A stretch of DNA of 6,790 nt from an uncultured Terrimonas sp. (lineage in GTDB: Bacteria > Bacteroidota > Bacteroidia > Chitinophagales > Chitinophagaceae). The notes under the pieces are model-generated. The model worked only from the letters and a program-made list of their open reading frames with translations. It was not told the origin of the DNA and did no database searches. Positions 1 through 4,962 of the stretch are shown one piece after another (within the stretch, counting starts at the first letter, position 1; each line of letters starts with the position of its first letter). Location of the stretch: positions 1 to 6,790 of the forward strand of contig CAMPJQ010000149.1 in NCBI GenBank assembly GCA_946886925.1, in the 5' to 3' direction. The translations under genes were made by a program, and so were the position numbers.

Positions 1-9
1 AAAATAAAA

Positions 10-171
10 ATGCTGAAGTTTTTAGAATATAAGCGATTTACGATTTCAATTCGGAATACACAGCTATCATTGTCTGTACGCTATTGGCATGTGCATACGC
101 ACAACAGTATTGTGCCTGCAGGCAATAAAGAGGATAGCAAACATAAACGACCGTGGTATAACTATGCATAA
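10..171 (+). CDS. Doubtful small ORF, 53 codons, unknown function
   Basis: An ATG at position 10 opens a 53-residue frame ending at TAA 169-171. The frame also stays open leftwards to the window edge, so this could be the tail of a longer gene. The product would be basic and rich in His, Tyr, Arg and Asn (for example RYWHVHTHNS near the middle), with no signal peptide, membrane segment or motif that I recognise. A strong terminator starts 28 nt after the stop, which fits the end of a transcription unit and is the main support for a gene here. Two other frames are also open over part of this stretch, so coding is uncertain and it may be intergenic DNA. Confidence 0.2.
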   Translation: MLKFLEYKRFTISIRNTQLSLSVRYWHVHTHNSIVPAGNKEDSKHKRPWYNYA

Positions 172-198
172 CCTGTATTGAACAGGCATAATGAAAGG

Positions 199-228
199 AA
201 CCCGGTCGCAGCAAACGACCGGGTTTTT
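199..228 (+). terminator. Intrinsic terminator upstream of the tRNA array
   Basis: A perfect 10-bp stem (AACCCGGTCG at 199-208 pairing with CGACCGGGTT at 216-225) encloses a 7-nt loop, and a run of five T (224-228) overlaps its end. This is a textbook Rho-independent terminator on the + strand. It would end any transcript arriving from the left, so the tRNA array at 285 must have its own start downstream of it. A weaker 5-bp hairpin (CCTGT 172-176 / ACAGG 182-186) lies just before it. Confidence 0.85.
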
Positions 229-284
229 GTTTGTGAGTATAAAATAGAGGATGGAGAATCATATCCTTCCTGCTATACAAAACT
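229..284 (+). promoter_or_regulatory. Presumed promoter region of the tRNA array, no clear boxes
   Basis: These 56 nt separate the terminator from the first tRNA, so the array's promoter is expected here. A TTTG lies at 230-233 and an imperfect -7-like box TATCCTTC at 262-269, but the spacing of about 28 nt is too long for the Bacteroidota TTTG/TAnnTTTG pair. I cannot place a start site. The assignment rests on position only. Confidence 0.3.
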
Positions 285-357
285 GATCTGTTCGTCTAAT
301 GGTACTGGACACAAGATTTTCATTCTTGAAATACGGGTTCGACTCCCGTACAGATTA
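285..357 (+). tRNA. tRNA-Glu (anticodon UUC)
   Basis: A full cloverleaf can be folded by hand. The 7-bp acceptor is GATCTGT with ACAGATT, closing with a G1-U72 wobble. The D-stem is GTCT/GGAC with GG in the loop, the anticodon stem is CAAGA/TCTTG with loop TTTTCAT (anticodon UUC at 319-321), and the T-stem is ACGGG/CCCGT with loop TTCGACT. The discriminator is A357 and CCA is not encoded. The 5' half resembles typical bacterial tRNA-Glu (GTTCGTCTAATGG). It is the first gene of the array, ending only 3 nt before tRNA-Asp, so all members are probably cut from one precursor. The weak terminal pair is unusual for an essential tRNA and hints at an accessory copy. Confidence 0.9.
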
Positions 358-360
358 CAA

Positions 361-432
361 GGTTCGTTGGTGTAACGGTTAACATCACAGATTGTCGATC
401 TGTTGCTATGGGTTCGATTCCCGTATGAACCG
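361..432 (+). tRNA. tRNA-Asp (anticodon GUC)
   Basis: The acceptor GGTTCGT pairs with ATGAACC (one G-U), and the discriminator G432 is the usual base for Asp. The D-stem GTGT/ACAT contains a G-U closing pair. The anticodon stem ACAGA/TCTGT holds loop TTGTCGA with anticodon GUC at 394-396. The T-stem ATGGG/CCCGT has loop TTCGATT. No CCA is encoded. In most bacteria this anticodon carries queuosine at G34. The gene follows tRNA-Glu by 3 nt and precedes tRNA-Gln by 5 nt. Confidence 0.9.
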
Positions 433-437
433 CTGAT

Positions 438-510
438 TGTTGGATGGTGCAATGGTTGAGCATTTCAGCATTTGAAGCTGAAGATGCTGGTTCGAATCCA
501 GCTCCGACAA
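438..510 (+). tRNA. tRNA-Gln (anticodon UUG)
   Basis: The acceptor TGTTGGA pairs with TCCGACA; the weak U1-A72 first pair is typical of bacterial tRNA-Gln. The D-stem is GTGC/GCAT. The anticodon stem TCAGC/GCTGA holds loop ATTTGAA with anticodon UUG at 472-474, and the T-stem GCTGG/CCAGC has loop TTCGAAT. The discriminator is A510, whereas many bacterial tRNA-Gln have G, and no CCA is encoded. Nineteen bases of its T-arm (485-503) are identical to the T-arm of the Phe-like gene at 691-762, suggesting duplication or gene conversion inside the array. Confidence 0.88.
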
Positions 511-516
511 CAAAAC

Positions 517-588
517 GTTGGCTTTAGCTTAACCGGTAAAGCGCCACACTGTGAATGTGGAGAAATGAGTTCGGGTCTCAAAGTCAAC
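517..588 (+). tRNA. tRNA-His (anticodon GUG), abnormal T-arm
   Basis: Anticodon GUG (551-553) sits in stem CCACA/TGTGG with loop CTGTGAA, and the D-stem is GCTT/AAGC with a GG-containing loop. The acceptor has eight pairs, including the G-1:C73 pair (G517 with C588) that marks tRNA-His, so identity is firm. The T-arm is odd. Only four pairs form (TGAG/CTCA), a fifth would be an A-A mismatch, and the T-loop TTCGGGT has G where the near-invariant A58 should be. This weakens the tertiary core and suggests a relaxed or specialised tRNA rather than the housekeeping copy. CCA is not encoded. Confidence 0.82.
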
Positions 589-589
589 C

Positions 590-612
590 AATACGACCTG
601 GTGTAAAGGCAA
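590..612 (+). other. Possible tRNA 5'-half remnant between tRNA-His and tRNA-Lys
   Basis: This is the longest spacer of the array. Its core, CTGGTGTAAAGGCAA (598-612), resembles the T8-to-D-loop segments of the neighbouring tRNA-Asp (TTGGTGTAACGG) and tRNA-Gln (ATGGTGCAATGG). No cloverleaf can be completed. It may be the relic of a deleted tRNA gene, or chance similarity. Confidence 0.25.
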
Positions 613-686
613 TGGTCCGTAGCTCAATTGGTAAGAGTATCCGGCTTTTAACCGGAGGGTTCAGGGTTCGAGCCCCTGCGGACCAA
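613..686 (+). tRNA. tRNA-Lys (anticodon UUU)
   Basis: This is the most regular member of the array. The acceptor TGGTCCG pairs perfectly with CGGACCA, starting with an unusual U1-A72 pair. The D-stem is GCTC/GAGT, the anticodon stem TCCGG/CCGGA has loop CTTTTAA (anticodon UUU at 647-649), the variable loop is GGGTT, and the T-stem CAGGG/CCCTG has loop TTCGAGC. The discriminator is A686 and no CCA is encoded. tRNA-Lys(UUU) is the classic target of the PrrC anticodon nuclease. Confidence 0.93.
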
Positions 687-690
687 CGAT

Positions 691-762
691 GGACGAATAG
701 CTCCAATGGCAGAGCATTGGTTTGAAGCACCAACCGTGCTGGTTCGAATCCAGCTTCGTCCA
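691..762 (+). tRNA. tRNA, Phe-like (anticodon GAA), atypical loop
   Basis: The acceptor GGACGAA pairs fully with TTCGTCC, and the discriminator is A762. The D-stem GCTC/GAGC is perfect. The anticodon stem TTGGT/ACCAA leaves loop TTGAAGC, giving anticodon GAA (724-726). The T-stem GCTGG/CCAGC has loop TTCGAAT. Position 37 is G and 38 is C, whereas tRNA-Phe normally has A37, which is later modified. The loop region TTTGAAGC is shared with the tRNA-Gln gene, where the frame of the loop reads UUG. Structure favours GAA, but identity is less certain than for the others. It is the last gene of the array, and the ykuK start codon follows 37 nt after it. Confidence 0.72.
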
Positions 763-799
763 TACAGAAAAAGATTTTAAATACCTGTTAAGGCAGAAA

Positions 800-1285
800 A
801 TGGAACAACAGCAAAAATGGCGGAAATTATCCGGCGAAAGCATTCAACGGCCGATTGAAGATGAAATAAGAACGGTGATCATGAGGGAAAAAGAAATGGG
901 GTATTCTTTAAAAGTATGCATTGGTACCGACAGCCAGGTAAAGAGCAGGGAAACTGAATTTGCCACTGTTATTGTTTTCATCCGGAAAGGCAAAGGTGGG
1001 TTCATGTATATACACAATGAAATCACTGAACAAAAAATGAGCATCAAACAACGGATGTTGCTCGAAGTGGCCAAAAGTATTGAAGTAGCTTATGCATTGT
1101 GCAGGATTTTTACTTTGTATAATGTGGATATGGAAGTGCATGCTGACATCAACACCAATCCAAACTTTAAAAGCAATGATGCATTGAAGGAAGCGATGGG
1201 GTATATCATGGGCATGAAATTCGCTTTTAAAGCAAAACCGGAAGCGTTTGCAAGTTCAAGCTGCGCCAATAAAGTAGTGCAATAG
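800..1285 (+). CDS. ykuK: YkuK/DUF458 family RNase H-fold protein
   Basis: A 161-residue protein of the YkuK (DUF458) family, predicted to adopt an RNase H-like fold. No reaction is firmly established for the family as far as I know; a nuclease role is inferred from the fold. Visible family blocks are CIGTDSQVKSRETEFATVIV (residues 40-59) with candidate catalytic D44, HNEITEQKMSIKQRML (72-87), EVHADIN with D116 (112-118), KSNDALKEAMGYIMGM (124-139), and the conserved C-terminus ASSSCANKVVQ. The length fits the family. An in-frame ATG at 722 lies inside the tRNA-Phe-like gene, so I chose ATG 800, which starts just where family similarity begins. The gene follows the tRNA array by 37 nt and precedes rtcB, so it is probably co-transcribed with both. 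A role in trimming or surveying damaged RNA is plausible but unproven. Confidence 0.85.
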   Translation: MEQQQKWRKLSGESIQRPIEDEIRTVIMREKEMGYSLKVCIGTDSQVKSRETEFATVIVFIRKGKGGFMYIHNEITEQKMSIKQRMLLEVAKSIEVAYALCRIFTLYNVDMEVHADINTNPNFKSNDALKEAMGYIMGMKFAFKAKPEAFASSSCANKVVQ

Positions 1286-1303
1286 AATTCGCATTTGACA
1301 TTG

Positions 1304-1444
1304 ATGGAAGAAAACGCGATGTTGTGGAAACTGAAAGAAATGGAATATGTAGAAAAGATCGCAGATAAGATCAGCAATATCAGTGTAAGTGGCAACGGCG
1401 TATTGATTGAACAGTTGAAGGAGATATTTGTGCCGAAGAAGTAG
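1304..1444 (+). pseudogene. C-terminal remnant resembling a slipin (SPFH/band-7) protein
   Basis: From ATG 1304 a 46-residue frame runs to TAG 1442-1444. Its content (MLWKLKEMEYVEKIADKI, then ISVSGNGVLIEQLKEIF) resembles, from memory, the C-terminal tail of Bacteroidota slipin-type SPFH proteins, membrane proteins often found beside rtcB. The SPFH domain and membrane anchor are missing. The frame is the same as ykuK, separated only by the ykuK amber stop (1283-1285) and six codons, so it is either what remains after deletion of a slipin gene or, less likely, a readthrough extension of YkuK. No ribosome binding site precedes the ATG. The coding look is good; the slipin assignment is moderate. 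Confidence 0.5.
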
Positions 1445-1449
1445 TGATT

Positions 1450-1482
1450 ATGGTTGCCAGCCTTTAGAAGGTTGGTAACCAT
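1450..1482 (+). promoter_or_regulatory. Long hairpin in the rtcB leader
   Basis: A 15-bp inverted repeat with a 3-nt TAG loop: 1450-1464 pairs with 1468-1482 with no mismatch other than two G-U pairs (core GGTTGCCAGCCTT / AAGGTTGGTAACC). It starts 6 nt after the slipin-like remnant and ends 70 nt before the rtcB start. No T-run follows, so it is not a canonical terminator. It could be a processing site, a 3'-end stabiliser for the tRNA-ykuK transcript, or a regulatory leader element for rtcB. Confidence 0.6.
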
Positions 1483-1552
1483 TTACAGATGCTTCGTACC
1501 TCATCATGACAATACAAAATACAAGTGTTAATAACAGTATAAAAAAATTACA

Positions 1553-3001
1553 ATGAGCAAATTAAAAATAACAGGGAAAGAATTACGCGCTATCGGATAC
1601 CCGCAAGGTACGGTGATCAGCGTGGCAATGAATGTGATGCAGAAAAATTACAAGCATTATGCAAAAGAGGAAGTGATGGAAATATTGAAGCGTGTATTGG
1701 AAAACCCGGTACATTATAAAGATGATGCTGTATTGGCATTGATAGCGGAACAATTATTACCCAAAGCGTCAAAAGAGGGCGCAACGGTTTCATTGAACAA
1801 CCAGGGCATACCATTCAATATATTCGGACAGGAACATATTGAGGAAGGCGCCATGCACCAGATGTATACTGCGGCTAAATTGCCCGTGGCAGTTGCAGGC
1901 GCATTAATGCCGGATGCACACAGCGGTTATGGCTTACCGATAGGTGGCGTGCTGGCAACAGATAATGCGGTTATACCGTATGGCGTGGGCGTGGATATTG
2001 GTTGCAGGATGTGTTTGAGCGTATTCGATATCAATCCGAAAGAGCTGGCGCAGCGGGAAGCTTTTTTTGCAAGAGAAATGAACGAAGCTACCCTTTTTGG
2101 AAGCGGCGCCCAGTTTGACCATGCGTCAGATCATGAAGTGATGGAACATACAGCATTCTATGAAATGCCTTTGCTGAAGAACCTGCACGGTCGTGCATGG
2201 AAACAATTGGGATCATCCGGAAGTGGCAATCATTTCGTGGAATTTGGCGTAGTGGATATTGCGGAGAAGGATGCAGTACTGGGTATGGAACCCGGAAGCT
2301 ATGTGGGATTGTTGTCGCACTCCGGCTCAAGGGCATTGGGTGCTAATGTGGCAAATCATTATACTAAAATTGCGATCAGCAAAAGACGTTTACCACAGGA
2401 TGCAAAAAATCTTGCGTGGTTGAATATGGATGAAGAAGCAGGAATGGAGTACTGGATCGCGATGAACCTTGCGGGTGATTATGCCTCCGCCTGTCACCAT
2501 ATCATCCATGAAAAAATTGCAAAGCAATTGGGCCGTAAACCCGTTAAGATGGTTGAGAATCACCACAACTTTGCATGGAAGGAACAATGGGAAGGGAAGG
2601 AAGTGATCGTACATCGCAAAGGCGCCACTCCGGCAGGCAAAGATGTATTGGGCATCATTCCCGGCTCTATGACTGCGGATGGGTTTATTGTAAAAGGGAA
2701 AGGCGAACCGGCGGCTGTTAACTCGGCTTCACATGGTGCAGGAAGGTTGATGAGCCGTACCAGGGCAATGCAGTCAATTACCGAAAATGCATTGAAGCAG
2801 GAACTGAAAAAGCACAGCGTAAAGTTGATCGGCGGAGGACTGGATGAAGCGCCTTTTGCCTATAAAGATATTCATACAGTGATGCAAAGTCAGCGGCAAC
2901 TGGTAGACGTGGTAGGAAAATTCACACCAAGAATTGTAAAAATGGACGGTGCAAAGCATAAAACATGGGGAAAGAAGGCAAGGGAATATAGTAGTGCGTA
3001 G
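1553..3001 (+). CDS. rtcB: RtcB family RNA ligase
   Basis: A 482-residue RtcB, the GTP- and Mn2+-dependent ligase that joins RNA 2',3'-cyclic-phosphate or 3'-phosphate ends to 5'-OH ends, as in tRNA repair and splicing. Hallmarks are PDAHSGYGLPIGGV (120-133), GVGVDIGCRM with metal ligands D148 and C151, GSGNHFVEFG with H227, LSHSGSR with H256, ENHHNFAW with H337/H338, HRKGATPAG (354-362), GIIPGSM (367-373) and SASHGAGRLMSR with H394, the His expected to be guanylylated. All catalytic residues are present, so it should be active. The first metal Asp is D148 here versus D75 in E. coli, so the N-terminus is about 70 residues longer. No Shine-Dalgarno is seen, as usual in Bacteroidota. Neither rtcA nor archease is in the window. 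Context (tRNA array, ykuK, slipin-like remnant) points to tRNA repair. Confidence 0.96.
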   Translation: MSKLKITGKELRAIGYPQGTVISVAMNVMQKNYKHYAKEEVMEILKRVLENPVHYKDDAVLALIAEQLLPKASKEGATVSLNNQGIPFNIFGQEHIEEGAMHQMYTAAKLPVAVAGALMPDAHSGYGLPIGGVLATDNAVIPYGVGVDIGCRMCLSVFDINPKELAQREAFFAREMNEATLFGSGAQFDHASDHEVMEHTAFYEMPLLKNLHGRAWKQLGSSGSGNHFVEFGVVDIAEKDAVLGMEPGSYVGLLSHSGSRALGANVANHYTKIAISKRRLPQDAKNLAWLNMDEEAGMEYWIAMNLAGDYASACHHIIHEKIAKQLGRKPVKMVENHHNFAWKEQWEGKEVIVHRKGATPAGKDVLGIIPGSMTADGFIVKGKGEPAAVNSASHGAGRLMSRTRAMQSITENALKQELKKHSVKLIGGGLDEAPFAYKDIHTVMQSQRQLVDVVGKFTPRIVKMDGAKHKTWGKKAREYSSA

Positions 3002-3025
3002 GCTGCATGGTGTTAAAAACAAGCG

Positions 3026-3054
3026 CTGTGTATCTCTGTGTCTCCGTGGTTCAA
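3026..3054. repeat. Candidate dispersed intergenic repeat (TCTCTGTGTCTCCGTGG)
   Basis: Just after rtcB lies a TGTG/TCTC-rich stretch, with core TCTCTGTGTCTCCGTGG at 3033-3049. From memory, very similar short segments recur in intergenic regions of many Bacteroidota and other genomes and often produce spurious ORFs. Only one copy is visible here, so the repeat status cannot be shown from this window. Confidence 0.35.
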
Positions 3055-3093
3055 ACCAAAAAATAAACTAAATTACAGGCACAACCACGTATA

Positions 3094-3789
3094 ATGCGGG
3101 TACTTTTAATTTTAATTGCATGCTTGTGGTATAATAACTACTGTGCAGCACAGGCACAAAAAAGATATATTGTAAAAGCCGGCGAATCACCCGATGAAGT
3201 AATCCCTGGTGAAGCAAAATACATATTGCCCGCATTTACCGAAGGAACAGCTTTTTTAAGATCAGGTGCATCTGTAAAACAGCGCTTCAATTATAATTAC
3301 CTTTTGGATGAAATGCAGTTTTTAAATGTCAATGGCGATACGCTTGCTATTGCAGATCCCGCACTGGTTAAATACATCAGCATTGATACGCTTGTATATT
3401 ACTATGATAAGGGATACCTGCGGCAAATAACAAACACTAAGTCTTATAAGCTTGCTGTAAAACAGCAGATGATCCAGATCCCTGATAAAGTGGGTACTGC
3501 CTATGGCGGCTCTTCAGGTTCATCGGCCGTAACTACTTATTCAAGCATATATTCAAGCGAAAAAGTGCATCGTTTGAAAGTAGACAGGGACGTACTTTTT
3601 GAAACGGTGAGCAATTGGTATATAAGCGACCAGTATAATCGTTTTAAAAAAGCGGATAAGAAAGGGTTTTATAGTATTTTCCCTTCCAAACGGGACGCAA
3701 TAAGAAAATACATTGCGAAAAACAATACAGATTTCAATAGGGCGGAAGACCTGGAACAACTGCTGCGGTTTTGCACTGAACGGCCATAA
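3094..3789 (+). CDS. Secreted protein of unknown function
   Basis: A 231-residue protein that I cannot assign to a named family. Residues 1-20 form a short signal peptide (RVLLILIACLW core, probable cleavage around AAQAQ). LIAC at 7-10 resembles a lipobox, but it is too close to the N-terminus and followed by hydrophobic residues, so a soluble periplasmic or exported product is more likely. Residues 39-100 (GEAKYILPAFTEG, FNYNYLLDEMQFLNVNGDT) look like a beta-rich module that I have seen in uncharacterised Bacteroidota proteins. A Gly/Ser/Tyr-rich linker follows (133-155). The C-terminus is basic and helical (FPSKRDAIRKYIAKNNTDFN, then LEQLLRFC). The start is the only ATG before the signal peptide. 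It lies 92 nt after rtcB, across a possible repeat, and need not belong to that operon. Confidence 0.8.
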   Translation: MRVLLILIACLWYNNYCAAQAQKRYIVKAGESPDEVIPGEAKYILPAFTEGTAFLRSGASVKQRFNYNYLLDEMQFLNVNGDTLAIADPALVKYISIDTLVYYYDKGYLRQITNTKSYKLAVKQQMIQIPDKVGTAYGGSSGSSAVTTYSSIYSSEKVHRLKVDRDVLFETVSNWYISDQYNRFKKADKKGFYSIFPSKRDAIRKYIAKNNTDFNRAEDLEQLLRFCTERP

Positions 3790-4015
3790 CCCTACAGTTT
3801 CTTTCCTATTATTTGACGTATGATACAAATGATGGTACTCATCGTTCTGTTCCTACTTTTTTGTTGTCGGCCCCATCTCGTTCTTCAGCGTTCCTTGTGT
3901 CACTCTCTTGTACAATGGATATGCTATTCGGCCGATCATTAAAAAAATGATATTGTACAATATACGCCCATGTATGGTAACGCCTATGCAAAATGTTTCA
4001 TTTTTTATCAGGCAG
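3790..4015. other. Intergenic region between convergent genes, no gene assigned
   Basis: These 226 nt lie between two converging genes. I see no clear terminator: the best candidate, AAAATG/CATTTT with a TTT loop at 3990-4004, is AT-rich and weak. The palindrome TTGTACAA occurs twice, at 3908-3915 and 3953-3960. A minus-strand frame ending at 3853-3855 reads a hydrophobic stretch (ILYNIIFLMIGRIAYPLY) but has no good start for its full length, so I do not call it a gene. Confidence 0.6.
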
Positions 4016-4912
4016 CTACCGATGCTGTTCATAATAACTTACCGGAATGGATGCACGCAAATAAATCATTTCATTGTCGGTAAGCAAGGGTGTATGCGTG
4101 GCAGCAATAATGTCGTTCAACTGCTCCATCGTACTAACACCAACAATGGCAGCAGTAATGGGCTGTTGCTGCAAAGCAAACCGGATGGCGGTTTGGGAGG
4201 AATTGCGGTTCATGCCTGAAATAGCGTGAACGGCAGACTGCGCTTTGTACACTTCATCTTCAGTGTAATTTAAATATGTTTTTACCGGCTTGTCTACCAG
4301 CAGTCCCCCTGCAAGGCATCCCCGGGCCAGTACAGCTATATCATTTGGCTGAAGCAGGGGAAAACAGGTTTCTTCGGCGCGCCGGTCCAGTACACTGTAT
4401 TGCATCATTACACTGGATATATGAGATCGCTGTACATATTCTCTAATTACATTAGGGCGAATAGATGAAATGCCGTAATACCGTATTTTACCTGCTGCCT
4501 GTAAACTTTCAAAAGCTTCGATGGTTTCATCTATAGGATCGCCGGTAGTACCTCCGTGCAACTGGTAAAGATCAATATAATCCGTGTTTAATCTTTTTAA
4601 GCTTTGTTCTACCGCCGAAATAATATAGTGCTTATAAGGATTCCACTCCCACCCGTTACCATCAGCCCGCCATTTGTTGCCTACTTTGGTGGCCAAAATC
4701 ACTTTGTCCCGCTTTCCCTGCAGGGCTTTACCAACGGTAGTTTCGTTTAATCCTTTCCGATACATATCGGCCGTATCAAAATAATTTAATCCGCCTTCAA
4801 TTGCACTATGTATGAGCCTGGCATTGTCCGAATCGTTATCGCCCAAAGACATGCACCCAAAGCCAACCTCACTTATGGTTAACGACGATTTCCCTAAAAG
4901 ATGGTAATTCAT
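4016..4912 (-). CDS. Aldo/keto reductase
   Basis: A 298-residue NADPH-dependent aldo/keto reductase with a TIM-barrel fold, reducing carbonyl compounds; the physiological substrate cannot be told from sequence. The catalytic tetrad is complete: D46 and Y51 in FDTADMY, K76 in ATKVG and H119 in LYQLHG. Other family marks are the N-terminal LTISEVGFGCMSLG, KIRYYGISS (142-150), YSVLDRRAEE (172-181) and the cofactor phosphate-binding segment AAIVGVSTMEQL (254-265). Translation from an upstream ATG at 4975 would add 21 residues without family character and would overlap the likely promoter, so I chose ATG 4912, which gives MNYHLLG, the usual beginning of such proteins. It diverges from murF; there is no sign of functional linkage to it. 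Confidence 0.93.
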   Translation of the reverse strand: MNYHLLGKSSLTISEVGFGCMSLGDNDSDNARLIHSAIEGGLNYFDTADMYRKGLNETTVGKALQGKRDKVILATKVGNKWRADGNGWEWNPYKHYIISAVEQSLKRLNTDYIDLYQLHGGTTGDPIDETIEAFESLQAAGKIRYYGISSIRPNVIREYVQRSHISSVMMQYSVLDRRAEETCFPLLQPNDIAVLARGCLAGGLLVDKPVKTYLNYTEDEVYKAQSAVHAISGMNRNSSQTAIRFALQQQPITAAIVGVSTMEQLNDIIAATHTPLLTDNEMIYLRASIPVSYYEQHR

Positions 4913-4931
4913 ATCCGTTCTTTTATTTACA

Positions 4932-4962
4932 CAAAGTTCAGATTCCTGGCCGGAAGGCCAAA
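4932..4962 (-). promoter_or_regulatory. Probable promoter of the aldo/keto reductase gene
   Basis: Read on the minus strand, TTTG (4962-4959) is followed after 19 nt by GAACTTTG (4939-4932). This matches the Bacteroidota -33 TTTG / -7 TAnnTTTG layout with one mismatch in the first base of the -7 box. The start codon follows 19 nt downstream. A palindrome fills much of the spacer (see the inverted repeat entry). Confidence 0.5.

Noticed and set aside
38..280. Minus-strand 80-residue ORF across the left end
   Set aside because: It crosses the terminator hairpin, has an odd Cys/Tyr/His-rich composition and no recognisable domain; likely a chance frame.
285..762. CRISPR array
   Set aside because: The repeated GGTTCGA motifs are T-arms of tRNA genes, not direct repeats with unique spacers.
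722..799. N-terminal extension of the YkuK ORF starting at ATG 722
   Set aside because: It is translated from the tRNA-Phe-like gene and spacer, has no family similarity, and ATG 800 fits the YkuK N-terminus.
1090..1482. Minus-strand 130-residue ORF over ykuK and the rtcB leader
   Set aside because: It is antisense to the well-supported ykuK gene, and its composition follows from the complementary codons.
3094..3130. Lipoprotein signal (LIAC) in the secreted protein
   Set aside because: The Cys is at residue 10, too near the start, and is followed by hydrophobic residues; an ordinary signal peptide fits better.
3990..4004. AAAATG-TTT-CATTTT hairpin as terminator between convergent genes
   Set aside because: A six-pair stem with one G-C pair is too weak to call.
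3853..4015. Minus-strand hydrophobic frame in the 226-bp gap
   Set aside because: Only a 28-codon piece from ATG 3939 has a proper start; the longer frame lacks a start codon and no family is recognised.
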